Of a stretch of 64,000 nucleotides of DNA, positions 51,826-60,964 are shown one piece after another. Positions within the stretch are counted from its first letter, which is position 1. Each line of letters begins with the position of its first letter. The position numbers and the translations under genes were made by a program. The notes beneath the pieces are model-generated. The model was not told the origin of the DNA, did not search any database, and worked only from the letters and a program-made list of their open reading frames with translations. The stretch is from Achromobacter piechaudii NBRC 102461 (GTDB lineage Bacteria > Pseudomonadota > Gammaproteobacteria > Burkholderiales > Burkholderiaceae_B): assembly GCF_001571245.1 (NCBI RefSeq), contig NZ_BCTK01000013.1:62001-126000 (forward strand), read 5' to 3'.

Positions 51826-52064
51826 TGAGCATCCCGCGCGATGAGGCCGCCGCCGTCGGCCTGCAAGCACGACAGGCAAGCGTCGTGATCGCGCAGCTGG
51901 AAGGGAAAGTACAAGCCCGGCGGGGACGGCGCAGCGCGGTCCAACCCGGCCAGCCGTTCAAGAATCATGCTGACGCCCAGCGCCAGATCGTCGGCGCGTA
52001 GCGCGCGGGCGCTCAAGCTACCGATGGAGCCAGTACCACCCATCAACAGAACAGGTTTCGACAT
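51822..52064 (-). pseudogene. Internally deleted NmrA-type NAD(P)-binding oxidoreductase
   Basis: Eighty residues begin with a Rossmann motif (SKPVLLMGGTGSIGSLSARALR) and then pass directly into a segment that looks like the C-terminal end of an NmrA-family enzyme (MILERLAGLDRAAPSPPGLYFP, then FQLRDH). The family is about 250-300 residues long, so some 200 residues are missing in frame. The ORF retains an ATG, its stop and the ATGA coupling to the MFS gene. The protein cannot bind both cofactor and substrate and is probably non-functional. Confidence 0.6.
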
Positions 52065-52340
52065 TGGTTCAGTCACCTCATGACGTGGATGAAGCACGAG
52101 GCCGACGGGCCAGGCGGGGTGGTGAACGCGCATTCGTGCCGCGTGGAAAGTGGCGGCAGCAGTGTGAGAAAAATTGAAGCGTTGCGCGTGGTTCAGCTTA
52201 TCGCGCTCTTTTTTGCCGAGGCAATGTCATCGCGGCACGACACGTTTCAAAACGTCATGCGCAACTGCCGTGCCCGGAGTGACCCTGCGCATCACGCGCG
52301 TGCCGATGATCGCGCATGCGCAGGGCCGTTCCCGATACGA

Positions 52341-52994
52341 TCAGGCGGCGTTGGCGGGCGCCGGCGTGTTCAGCAGCTGCTGCTCCCACAGATACGCAAT
52401 GCCGCTGCCGGCGCAGTGGGCGACCAGGATATCGGTCAGCGCGCCGGCGGTTTCGACGCGCGCCCAATCGCGTTGCCACTCGGCGGCCACGGCCAGCCAC
52501 GTCATCAGGTTGACGCCAGCGGCCGCCATGCGCTGAAGCGCCACTTCATGCGATTCGACCGAGATCCCGCCCGACGCGTCGGTGATAACCGTTACATCCC
52601 AGCCTTCGCCGGCCGCCTGAATCGCCGGCATGGCGACGCACACCTCGGTCCACAGGCCGGCGATGATCAACTGCTTGCGGCCGGTGGCCTTGGCCGCGTC
52701 AACGACTTTTTTGTCTTCCCAGGTATTGATGAGCGTGCGGTCGATCACTTCCTGACCCGGAAACACATCCGTGATCTGCGGGAAGATGCGCCCGCCCCGG
52801 TCGGCGATGACGCTGGTCAGAATCGTCGGCACGCCAAACGCCTTCGCCGCCTTGGCCAACGCCGTCGAATTGTTGACCACGGCATGCGGGTCGTGGCTGT
52901 TCAGGTTGGTCAGTTGGTAAGGCTGATGATCGATCAGAACAAGTACCGAATCTTCAGGACGGAGCAGCGAATCGAGGCCATTGCGAAAAGTCAT
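52341..52994 (-). CDS. Isochorismatase-family (YcaC-like) hydrolase
   Basis: The 217-residue cysteine hydrolase has catalytic Asp in VLVLIDHQPYQL (about residue 24), Lys in the KKVVDAAKATGRKQ region, and Cys in AGLWTEVCVAMPA (about residue 120). This YcaC-like group has hydrolases of unclear physiological substrates. The ATG at 52994 is the start with a GGGAT SD-like site 8 bases upstream. It is divergent from the LysR gene at 53258, the likely regulator. Confidence 0.88.
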   Translation of the reverse strand: MTFRNGLDSLLRPEDSVLVLIDHQPYQLTNLNSHDPHAVVNNSTALAKAAKAFGVPTILTSVIADRGGRIFPQITDVFPGQEVIDRTLINTWEDKKVVDAAKATGRKQLIIAGLWTEVCVAMPAIQAAGEGWDVTVITDASGGISVESHEVALQRMAAAGVNLMTWLAVAAEWQRDWARVETAGALTDILVAHCAGSGIAYLWEQQLLNTPAPANAA

Positions 52995-53257
52995 TAGTGA
53001 TCCCTGGTTTGCTTGGTTTGCGAAAGGTGATGGGAAGTTGCCTCCCGGCAAGCGTGCGCTTGTGGCGACGATTCCCGGGACGATCATTATGTTTTTGTCG
53101 AATGGGATGCGGTAGTGACGTTTCCCGGCGAGCTGTGTCGCACAACGGGGAACGCTGTATTCAAGCGGTGGGACGTGCGGGATGGCAGGGTTCTGGCCGT
53201 CATCCGGCAGTGCTATTCTGCGGCGAACTGCGTCGCGAACCGGGGGGAAACGCTACC

Positions 53258-54148
53258 GTGGATATTGAAGAACTACAGACCTTCATCGAAGTGGCCGACG
53301 CCGGGGGCGTCTCGGCCGCCGCGCTGCGGCTTGGCGTGTCCAAGTCCATCGTCAGCCGCCGCCTGCTGCGTTTGGAATCGGAGCTGGGCGTGCAGCTGTT
53401 GGCGCGATCCACACGCGGCGCGGCGCTGACGGAAGCCGGCGCCACGTTCCGCGACCACGCCGCGCGCGCCTGCGCTGAAATCGACATGGCCCGCGAGGCC
53501 ATCCTGCCCGCAGGCGAACTGCGCGGACGCCTGCGCGTGGCGGTGCCGGTGTCTTTCGGCCTGACGCACTTCGCGCCCGTGGTCGCCGAATTGGCGCGAC
53601 GCCATCCCAGCCTGCATGTCCAGACCTGCTACAGCGATCGCTTCGTGGACCTTATCGCCGAAGGGTACGACTGCGCGATCCGGGTCGGCTATCTGCAAGA
53701 TTCGAACCTCGTCGCCCGACGCGTCGGCCCCATCCACGGCAAGCTGCTTGCCAGCCCGCAGTACATCCAGGCGCATGGCGCGCCCGACACGCCCGAGGAC
53801 CTGATCGCGCATGAAGCGCTGATGCAAGGCACGGAAGCCTGGCAGTTCCTGGACGGCGACAAGACCATCTCGGTCCGTCCTCAAGGGCGCTTCAAGGCAG
53901 ACAACGGCGCGGCGCTCGTCGCTGCTGCGGCGGCGGGCCTGGGCATTGCCTATCTGCCCGACTGCCTGACGCACGAGCACGTGGTCGCGGGCGCGCTCGT
54001 GCCCGTCATGACCCGCTACCCGCCGCCTCCTGCGGGCGCTTACGTCATTCGCCCACCCGGACAACATCCCGCACGCAAGATACGGGTGTTGACCGAACTC
54101 TTGATCGAGCACTTCGGACAGTCGCCGCATTTCGCTGGATCGGAATAA
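53258..54148 (+). CDS. LysR-family transcriptional regulator
   Basis: The 296-residue protein has an N-terminal HTH (SAAALRLGVSKSIVSRRLLRLESELG, about residues 17-42) and a LysR ligand domain. Translation starts at GTG 53258, because GGGGGGA lies 8 bases upstream and the protein then begins at the family's usual position (VDIEELQTFIEV). It is divergent from the isochorismatase-family gene, the classical arrangement for LysR control. Confidence 0.9.
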   Translation: MDIEELQTFIEVADAGGVSAAALRLGVSKSIVSRRLLRLESELGVQLLARSTRGAALTEAGATFRDHAARACAEIDMAREAILPAGELRGRLRVAVPVSFGLTHFAPVVAELARRHPSLHVQTCYSDRFVDLIAEGYDCAIRVGYLQDSNLVARRVGPIHGKLLASPQYIQAHGAPDTPEDLIAHEALMQGTEAWQFLDGDKTISVRPQGRFKADNGAALVAAAAAGLGIAYLPDCLTHEHVVAGALVPVMTRYPPPPAGAYVIRPPGQHPARKIRVLTELLIEHFGQSPHFAGSE

Positions 54149-54168
54149 AGGGGGCGAGTCCCGTCGCG

Positions 54169-56622
54169 CTAAGCTTGCACCGGCCTCCACGAGCGCAGCA
54201 CGCAACGGCGCAGCGGCCATGCAACCAGCCATACGGCTGCCGCCGTCAACAAGGCGGCGGCCCAGCCTCTCAATCCCAGCGGACCGAAGGCGAACAGGGC
54301 GCGCAGCGCCGACCACTCCAACGCGAGCGCCAAGAGGGTCAGCGTCGCCGCCACCGCAAGCCGCATCGCGCCGTCCCAGATGCCGTTGCGCTGCCAATGC
54401 GCGACGCGGTTATTGATCATCAAGGCCAGATTGCCAAGCACCAGCGCGCAGAAGGCGGTGGCGCGGGCGCTGTCCGCAGGCAAGGCAGTGTGCTGGAGCC
54501 AGCCGTACAGCACGGCCACAAAGACCAGCAACGTCAGGCCCTGGACGACGCCGGCCAGGAAGGTCGCTGCCGAGAACAGAGGTTTGGTGACGGGCAGGGG
54601 ACGGCGGCGCATCAGGTCCGGTTCGGCGGCGGCGGATTCGAATGCCAATCCGCATAGCGGTCCGATCACGATTTCAAGAAAGGCCACATGCGCGGGCCGC
54701 AAGATTTCCGGCCATCCCATCAGCAAGGGCAGGATCACCAGGCCGGCAATCGGAACATGCGCGGCGACGATGTAGACGATCGCCTTGGACAGGTTGTCGA
54801 ACAGCCGGCGGCTTTGCCGGATCGCGTTCAAGATGTCGGAGAAGTCGTCGCGCGTCAGGATCAGGTCCGCCGCTTCCCGCGCCACATCCGTGCCGCGCAC
54901 GCCCATGGCGATGCCGGCGTGCGCCGCGCGCAAGGCAGGCGCGTCGTTGACGCCGTCGCCCGTCATGGCGACGATTGCGCCTTCCTGTTTGAGCGCCTGG
55001 ACCAGACGCAGCTTCTGCTCCGGCTTGACCCGCGCGTACACGCTGATGCGCTTGACCAGCTCGGCCAGGCGTTCGTCGCTCTCGCGCTCCAGATCTGCGC
55101 CTTCGGCGACGAGCTCGGCGGGTATGCCGGCTTGCCGGGCGATGGCGCGCGCGGTGGACGGGTGGTCGCCCGTCAGCATGAGGACGCGGATGCCGGCTTC
55201 ATGACAAGCAGCGACCGAGCGGCTGACGCCTTCTTTCAAGGGATTTTCCAAGCCGACCAAGCCCGCGAATTGCAGCGGCAGACCGTCGGGCTGCTCAGGC
55301 AGCGCATCGATGAATCCACCCGAGCAGGCGGCGGCCAAGACCCGCAAGCCTTCATCGGCCATGCGCTGGACCTCGGCTTCCAACGTGGCGATTTGCGCGG
55401 GGTCCAGCCGGCAAAGTTTGAAGACAGCTTCCGGCGCGCCTTTGCACACCAGCAGGACAGGCTCGCCGTCCGCGCACGCCCAGGCATGCACCACCGCCAG
55501 CCGCGCCGACGAGAACGGATAGGCCTTCACCAGTTTCTTTGAACCTTCGCCAGCTTGCCCATGCGTGAGCTGCCCGGCCAAGCGCCGAAACGCATCTTCC
55601 ATCGCGTCGCCGGAATCGGGCACGCTGGCCAGCGCCAGCGTATCGATCAGCGTCCTGATCGCAGCCGGCGGTTCGACCGCTGCCGCACCGGCCAGATCGG
55701 CGGCGTTCATGCGCAAGGGGCCGACAACCAGCTCGCATACGGCCATGGTGGTCGTGGTCATCGTGCCTGTCTTGTCGGTGCACAGCACGGTGGTCTTGCC
55801 CAGCGTATCGACCACGCTCAATTTGCGCACCAGCACGCCCTGGCCCGCGATGCGCTGCGCCTGCATCGCCGAAAAAATCGTCACGATGACGGGGAAGTCC
55901 TGCGGCAGCAGGCTCATCGCCAGCGCGATGCCCGCCAGCAAGCCTTCGAACCAGCCTCCGCGCATATAGACGTACAAGGCCCAGGTGACGACCGACAGCA
56001 GCAGGCCGACCCACATGAAACGCAGGATGAAGCGGCGGGTCTGGGATTCCAGGGGCGCGCGTTCGGGAGTCAGCTCCCGCATCGGCAGGCCCAGCGATCC
56101 CAGCCGGGTGTCGTCACCCACGGCCTCCACGCGCATGGCGCCGGTGCCGGCCAGCACCAATGATCCGCCCAGCATCTGGGCATCCGTATCGGCGCCGGGC
56201 GGGGTGGGTATCCGCTTGAAGACGGGCTGGAATTCCCCCGTGAGCGGGGACTCGTCCACCATCAGGCCGTCCCCGTCGATCAGCTGACCATCCGCGGGAA
56301 CCCGGTTGCCTTCGGCCAGCAACACGCAGTCGCCGGGCGCCAGCTCGACGGAGGCGACCCAGCTGCGCACACCATTGCGCAGCACCAGGGCGCGCGGCGC
56401 AGCCAGGCGTTCCAAGGTTTCCAGGGGGCGGGCCGTGCGCAAGGACTGGCCAACCGTCAACCCGAAAATGACCAGCACAAACAGCAGCAGCAGGGCGGCC
56501 TCGTGCCAGGCGCCCAGGATCGAATAGAGCAGCCCACCCGCCAGCAGCAGGGCGAACATCGGGTCCTTGATCAGGTCCAGGCCGATCGAGAACAGATCGC
56601 GTGCCGGCGCTGGCGCGGCCAT
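54169..56622 (-). CDS. P-type cation-transporting ATPase lacking the N-terminal domain
   Basis: The 817-residue P-type ATPase has the phosphorylation motif CTDKTGTMT (Asp near residue 281; Met in place of the common Leu), the actuator loop ESPLTGE, MLTGDHPSTA, MTGDGVNDAPAL and about ten membrane helices. It starts with MAAPAPARDLFSIGLDLIKD just before the first helix; the cytosolic N-terminal cation-ATPase domain found in type II pumps (about 60 residues) is absent, and a stop codon closes the frame upstream. It is 10 bases downstream of the universal-stress gene. The ion is not determined from the sequence; a Ca2+- or H+-like role is possible. Confidence 0.88.
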   Translation of the reverse strand: MAAPAPARDLFSIGLDLIKDPMFALLLAGGLLYSILGAWHEAALLLLFVLVIFGLTVGQSLRTARPLETLERLAAPRALVLRNGVRSWVASVELAPGDCVLLAEGNRVPADGQLIDGDGLMVDESPLTGEFQPVFKRIPTPPGADTDAQMLGGSLVLAGTGAMRVEAVGDDTRLGSLGLPMRELTPERAPLESQTRRFILRFMWVGLLLSVVTWALYVYMRGGWFEGLLAGIALAMSLLPQDFPVIVTIFSAMQAQRIAGQGVLVRKLSVVDTLGKTTVLCTDKTGTMTTTTMAVCELVVGPLRMNAADLAGAAAVEPPAAIRTLIDTLALASVPDSGDAMEDAFRRLAGQLTHGQAGEGSKKLVKAYPFSSARLAVVHAWACADGEPVLLVCKGAPEAVFKLCRLDPAQIATLEAEVQRMADEGLRVLAAACSGGFIDALPEQPDGLPLQFAGLVGLENPLKEGVSRSVAACHEAGIRVLMLTGDHPSTARAIARQAGIPAELVAEGADLERESDERLAELVKRISVYARVKPEQKLRLVQALKQEGAIVAMTGDGVNDAPALRAAHAGIAMGVRGTDVAREAADLILTRDDFSDILNAIRQSRRLFDNLSKAIVYIVAAHVPIAGLVILPLLMGWPEILRPAHVAFLEIVIGPLCGLAFESAAAEPDLMRRRPLPVTKPLFSAATFLAGVVQGLTLLVFVAVLYGWLQHTALPADSARATAFCALVLGNLALMINNRVAHWQRNGIWDGAMRLAVAATLTLLALALEWSALRALFAFGPLGLRGWAAALLTAAAVWLVAWPLRRCVLRSWRPVQA

Positions 56623-56632
56623 GACGATCTGC

Positions 56633-57058
56633 CTAGTTCACCAGCACGACCGGGATATGGATGGAGTGCAGCAGTTTCAGCGTGGTCGATCCCAGCAGCA
56701 GGCTGCCGGCCGCGCCCATCCCTCGGGACCCCATGACGATATGGTCGCAACCCTGCTCGGTGGCGTAGGCCTTGATGGACTCGGCGACATCGCCCACCCG
56801 CAAGGCGCGTTGATAGACGATGCCGGAGCGGTCCAGCAGCGCCTCGGCATCGGCCAGCGCCATTTTGGATTCGTCGTCGTAGTACTCCTGGATCGCGTCC
56901 GGCTCGAAGAAGGCCTGGATCGTGCCGGAGACGATAGGCGCCTGCACATTGAGCAGATGGATGGAACAGGGGCCGTGTTCGCGGACATGGTTGACCACGT
57001 AATGCACGGCGCGCAGGGAGTTGCCCGATCCATCCACGGGGATAAGTACGTTTTTCAC
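56633..57058 (-). CDS. Universal stress protein
   Basis: The 141-residue UspA-fold protein begins VKNVLIPVDGSGNSLRAVHYV and ends with an ATP-binding-type loop CDHIVMGSRGMGAAGSLLLGSTTLKLLHSI, with G-x2-G-x9-G-S/T. The start is GTG 57058, supported by GGAGG 5 bases upstream; the open frame further upstream is not conserved. It precedes the P-type ATPase by 10 bases and forms one unit with it. An FNR-like box lies 77-90 bases upstream, so induction by low oxygen is likely. Confidence 0.92.
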   Translation of the reverse strand: MKNVLIPVDGSGNSLRAVHYVVNHVREHGPCSIHLLNVQAPIVSGTIQAFFEPDAIQEYYDDESKMALADAEALLDRSGIVYQRALRVGDVAESIKAYATEQGCDHIVMGSRGMGAAGSLLLGSTTLKLLHSIHIPVVLVN

Positions 57059-57134
57059 GTCGCCTCCGACAGAGTGGGATGCCGGGGCGCACGGCCCCGC
57101 GTTCCTTATCATCGCGCGGATGCCCCGATGCAAA

Positions 57135-57148
57135 TTGACGCTCGTCAA
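57135..57148. promoter_or_regulatory. FNR/CRP-superfamily box for the USP/P-ATPase unit
   Basis: TTGAC-GCTC-GTCAA is a perfect inverted repeat. On the minus strand a GATAAG -10-like hexamer lies about 34 bases from its centre (57110-57105), which places the box near -42, a class II activator position. The other two boxes are at 57242 and 60691. Confidence 0.62.
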
Positions 57149-57241
57149 TGTTCGTCCGCATACACCGGAGAGCTGGGACAGGCCCTGCAAGGGCTCGCTG
57201 AAAGGTCTGCGCCACTCAGGAATCTTGTCCCCGTTTTCTCA

Positions 57242-57255
57242 TTGACAATCGTCAA
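57242..57255. promoter_or_regulatory. FNR/CRP-superfamily box for the Hsp20/ADH/MscS unit
   Basis: TTGAC-AATC-GTCAA is a perfect inverted repeat. A TATAGC -10-like hexamer (57284-57289) lies about 38 bases downstream of the centre on the plus strand. It precedes the Hsp20 ATG by 84 bases. Confidence 0.62.
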
Positions 57256-57338
57256 CTGCCTCGCGGCGCGCGGGCGCACCATGTATAGCGCGGGTGCCGA
57301 TGCATCCGCGCCTCTTTCACCATGCCAAGGAGATGGCC

Positions 57339-57764
57339 ATGTCGCGCTTGACCCCCTACAGCCCATTTTCGAGTGAACCGTTTTCGGACGTCTTTCACGC
57401 CTTTCTTCGACCGGTCCGGCAGAGCCTGGAGGAACAGGCGCCGCGGATGGACATCGATGTGACGGATGCGGGCGACAAGTATGTGCTGAAGGCCGAAGTC
57501 CCCGGCATCGACAAGAAAGACATATCGGTGGAAATCGACGGCAACACCGTGATGATCTCGGCCAACAAGGAAAAGCAGAGTGAAACGAAAGAAGGCGAGA
57601 ACGTCGTTCGACAGGAACGTTTCTGGGGGCAGATCCGGCGTGCGGTGCCGCTGGCCAGCCCGATTGACGAGGCGGCGGCCAAGGCGGTCTGCGAGAACGG
57701 GGTGCTGGTCCTGACCTTGCCCAAGGCGGCAGGCGGCCGCAACAAGACGGTGAAGATCGAGTAG
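57339..57764 (+). CDS. Hsp20/alpha-crystallin small heat-shock protein
   Basis: The 141-residue chaperone has an alpha-crystallin domain (about 45-130): MDIDVTDAGDKYVLKAEVPGIDKKDISVEI, then the terminal AVCENGVLVLTLPK motif. The ATG at 57339 is chosen because AAGGAG lies 6 bases upstream; the ATG at 57333 overlaps the SD. It is ATP-independent and holds unfolding proteins. It leads a unit with the dehydrogenase and the channel (gaps of 57 and 42 bases). Confidence 0.92.
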   Translation: MSRLTPYSPFSSEPFSDVFHAFLRPVRQSLEEQAPRMDIDVTDAGDKYVLKAEVPGIDKKDISVEIDGNTVMISANKEKQSETKEGENVVRQERFWGQIRRAVPLASPIDEAAAKAVCENGVLVLTLPKAAGGRNKTVKIE

Positions 57765-57821
57765 CGCCTTCACCCCGCGTTGGCCGTTGAGCAATCGTCA
57801 GTGCAGAGCAGGAGATCGGAC

Positions 57822-58922
57822 ATGGAAACAACGATGAAAGCCCTTGTCTTCGCGGGTCCGGGGCGCATTGAGATACGCGAGAAGCGCATCCCCGACGTGG
57901 GGCCGAACGACGCGCTGATCAAAATCACCACGACCACCATCTGCGGCACGGACATACACATCCTCAAGGGCGAATACCCCGTTGCGCCGGGCCTGACGAT
58001 CGGCCATGAACCGGTGGGCGTCATCGAAAAGCTGGGCAGCGCCGTGACGGGTTACCGCGAGGGCCAACGCGTGATCGCCGGCGCGATCTGCCCCAACTTC
58101 AATTCGTATGCGGCGCAGGATCGCGCGCCGTCGCAGGATGGCAGCTACCTGGTGGCCAGCGGCGCATGCGGCTGCCATGGATACCGTGCCACGGCCGGCT
58201 GGCGCTTTGGCAACATCATCGATGGCGCTCAGGCCGAATACCTGCTGGTTCCCGATGCGCAGGGCAATCTGGCGCCGGTGCCGGACAACCTGAGCGATGA
58301 ACAGGTGCTGATGTGTCCGGACATCATGTCCACCGGCTTCAAAGGCGCAGAGAACGCACACATCCGCATCGGCGACACCGTGGCGGTATTTGCGCAGGGG
58401 CCGATCGGGCTGTGCGCGACCGCAGGCGCGCGGCTGCTGGGCGCCACCACGATCATTGCCGTGGACGGCAATGCGCAGCGCCTGGAAATGGCGCGCGGCT
58501 GGGGCGCGGATGCGGTGCTGAACTTCCATGAGTGCGACGTCGTTGATGAAATCCTGCGCCTGACGGGCGGCAGGGGCGTGGATTCGGCGATTGAGGCGTT
58601 GGGGCAGCAAAGCACGTTCGAGTCCGCGCTGCGCGTGCTCAAGCCGGGAGGCACGCTGTCGAGCCTGGGGGTCTATTCCAGCGACTTGAAGATTCCGCTG
58701 TCCGCCTTCGCGGCGGGGCTGGGCGACCACCGGATCAACACCGCGCTTTGTCCCGGCGGCAAGGAACGGATGCGCCGGCTCATGAGCGTGCTGGAGTCAG
58801 GCCGTCTGGACCTGGCGAAGATGGTCACGCACCGGTACACGCTTGACCGGATCAACGACGCCTACGACCTCTTCGCCAACCAACGGGACAACGTACTGAA
58901 GGTCGCCATCAGTCCGGCTTGA
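57822..58922 (+). CDS. Zinc-dependent alcohol dehydrogenase family protein
   Basis: The 366-residue MDR-family protein has catalytic-zinc residues in TICGTDIHILKGEYP and GHEPVGVIEKLG and a nucleotide loop AQGPIGLCA. The region that normally carries the four-Cys structural zinc site is replaced by a longer CPNFNSYAAQDR, then GACGCHG, so that site is degenerate. GGAG precedes the ATG by 7 bases. It may convert an aldehyde or alcohol during oxygen limitation; the substrate is unknown. Confidence 0.88.
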   Translation: METTMKALVFAGPGRIEIREKRIPDVGPNDALIKITTTTICGTDIHILKGEYPVAPGLTIGHEPVGVIEKLGSAVTGYREGQRVIAGAICPNFNSYAAQDRAPSQDGSYLVASGACGCHGYRATAGWRFGNIIDGAQAEYLLVPDAQGNLAPVPDNLSDEQVLMCPDIMSTGFKGAENAHIRIGDTVAVFAQGPIGLCATAGARLLGATTIIAVDGNAQRLEMARGWGADAVLNFHECDVVDEILRLTGGRGVDSAIEALGQQSTFESALRVLKPGGTLSSLGVYSSDLKIPLSAFAAGLGDHRINTALCPGGKERMRRLMSVLESGRLDLAKMVTHRYTLDRINDAYDLFANQRDNVLKVAISPA

Positions 58923-58964
58923 ACGCGTGACTGACGCGTGGACTCGGCGATGCGGGAGAGAACA

Positions 58965-60689
58965 ATGATTCGCAAATTCTGCCTGTCCATCTTCATAGCG
59001 TTGTTCCTGATGTCGACGCCGCCCGCGGGGGCCGCCGCCGACGATGCCCGGCCAGACGCGTCTGCTTCCCCCGAGTTGACGCTGGAAACCGCGCCCGTGC
59101 AGATCGATGGCCACACCCTCTTCACGGTCAGGGGCCTGTCATCCTTTCCGGCCGGCAAGCGCGCCGAGGGCATCAGAGCAAGGATCGAGGACGTAGCGAC
59201 GGACCGCTCTTTGCCCAGCGCTGCGTTGAAAGCCGAAGCGGTTCAGAATGGCACCGTCATCCTGGCGGGTAAGACCGCGGTGATGATCGTGACGGATGCC
59301 GATGCCGTGCTTGAGCAGACCAGCCGCGAAAATCTTGCTGCATTGCATCTGATCCGGATCCAGCAGGCCATCGATGAGTATCGGCAGGCCCGGACGACCG
59401 ACGCGCTGCTCAAGGCGGGGCTGTATAGCGCGGCCGCCACGGCCCTGTTGGCGATAGCAATCGCCGTACTGCTGATGCTTAACCGGTGGCTGGATCGGGC
59501 CCTGTCGAGACTGCTGAAAAGTCGGGTTCGGGCCGTGGGCATCCAGTCTTTCGAGGTGCTGCGCTCGGACACCATCTGGAAGGCCTTGCACGGCGTGGTG
59601 CGCGCCATCGGCATTGCGACCCTGGTGGTGTCGGTGTATGCCTATCTGCACTACGTGCTGGCGCTCTTTCCGTGGACGCGCGCCGCATCCAACGGCCTGT
59701 TCGATCTGGCCTTCGGCGCGGCGCAGGGGCTTGCAAACTCGCTTGCTGTCGTCATCCCCGACCTGCTCATCCTGATCGTCATTTTCTACCTGACCCGATT
59801 TTTCCTGCGGCGGGCGCGCCGGTTCTTCGAGGCCGTTGATGAGCACCGCGTGGCGTTCACGCAGTTCGAGCCTGAATGGGCCCTGCCCACCTACAAGCTG
59901 GTTCGCGTGTTGATCCTGGCGTTCGCCCTCATCGTGGCCTATCCCTACATCCCCGGGTCCGAGACCGCCGCCTTCAAGGGCATCTCGATCTTCATCGGCC
60001 TGGTGGTGTCGCTGGGCTCGTCTACCGCGATTTCCAATCTGATTGCGGGCTACCTGATGACGTACCGGCGAGTCTTCAAGGTGGGGGACCGGGTGAAGGT
60101 AGGGGACGTGATTGGCGAGGTCGTGGCCGTCCGTCTCCAGGTGACCCATCTGCGCACGAACAAGAACGAAGAGGTGACGATTCCGAATTCGCAGATCCTC
60201 AATAGCGACGTCACGAACTACAGCTCGCTCGCTGGCGCCAAGGGGCTGATCCTGCATACGACCATCGGCATCGGCTACGAAGTTCCCTGGCGGCAGGTCG
60301 AGGCCATGCTGCACACCGCGGGCGGACGAACCGCTGGCGTGCTCGCGGAGCCGGGGCCCTTCGTCCTGTTGACCAAACTGGGGGATTTTGCCGTCACGTA
60401 TGAATTGAACGTCTACGTGCGCGACACGCAGAAGATCGCCAAGACCTATGCGGAACTGCACCGCCACATCATCGACGTCTTCAACGAGTACCAAGTGCAG
60501 ATCATGACGCCGGCTTACGAAGGCGATCCCGACGAGCCCAAGGTCGTGCCCGCGGAACACTGGTATCGAGCCCCGGCGTCGCGCGACGCCGGCGCGACCC
60601 CGGCCAATGCGGACACGCGGATCAAAGCCGGCGAAGAGGTCGCCATCACGCATGCCGGCGAGCCGCGCCCGCATACTGCCATCGAATAG
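58965..60689 (+). CDS. MscS-family mechanosensitive channel, long form
   Basis: The 574-residue protein has a signal peptide (about 1-29), a periplasmic part, several membrane helices (including a hydrophobic pair near 165-185 and 255-280) and the MscS core. The core contains the pore-lining helix (ISIFIGLVVSLGSSTAISNLIAG), then FKVGDRVKVGDVIGEVV and EEVTIPNSQILN. It releases solutes on hypo-osmotic shock. It is the third gene of the Hsp20 unit. The C-terminus ends in a disordered tail. Confidence 0.9.
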   Translation: MIRKFCLSIFIALFLMSTPPAGAAADDARPDASASPELTLETAPVQIDGHTLFTVRGLSSFPAGKRAEGIRARIEDVATDRSLPSAALKAEAVQNGTVILAGKTAVMIVTDADAVLEQTSRENLAALHLIRIQQAIDEYRQARTTDALLKAGLYSAAATALLAIAIAVLLMLNRWLDRALSRLLKSRVRAVGIQSFEVLRSDTIWKALHGVVRAIGIATLVVSVYAYLHYVLALFPWTRAASNGLFDLAFGAAQGLANSLAVVIPDLLILIVIFYLTRFFLRRARRFFEAVDEHRVAFTQFEPEWALPTYKLVRVLILAFALIVAYPYIPGSETAAFKGISIFIGLVVSLGSSTAISNLIAGYLMTYRRVFKVGDRVKVGDVIGEVVAVRLQVTHLRTNKNEEVTIPNSQILNSDVTNYSSLAGAKGLILHTTIGIGYEVPWRQVEAMLHTAGGRTAGVLAEPGPFVLLTKLGDFAVTYELNVYVRDTQKIAKTYAELHRHIIDVFNEYQVQIMTPAYEGDPDEPKVVPAEHWYRAPASRDAGATPANADTRIKAGEEVAITHAGEPRPHTAIE

Positions 60690-60690
60690 A

Positions 60691-60704
60691 TTGACCATTG
60701 TCAA
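60691..60704. promoter_or_regulatory. FNR/CRP-superfamily box before asdA
   Basis: TTGAC-CATT-GTCAA is a perfect inverted repeat right after the MscS stop. It lies 261 bases upstream of the aspartate decarboxylase start, further than the other two, so the promoter would have a long leader. Confidence 0.52.
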
Positions 60705-60964
60705 TTTCGACATTTCTGGCGGATTTACGCTGGTCTTGAACAGTCTTGCCGCGTGGAAAAAAACGTCGCGGATGATCGCGCCGCCGCCGCCCCGATCTAC
60801 ATAACCCCATCGAAGCCGCAACGGGACGCGGACTCACGCTGCCAACGCAAGTTGTGAAGAACCTTGGAAGCGCCCCTCTTGCCGAGGGCGCGTCAGGAGC
60901 GAGTCCGCTGCGTCGATTCGCAGTGGGTGCTTGCGTAGTTTTCCATCCATGATCGGAGGCAGCA

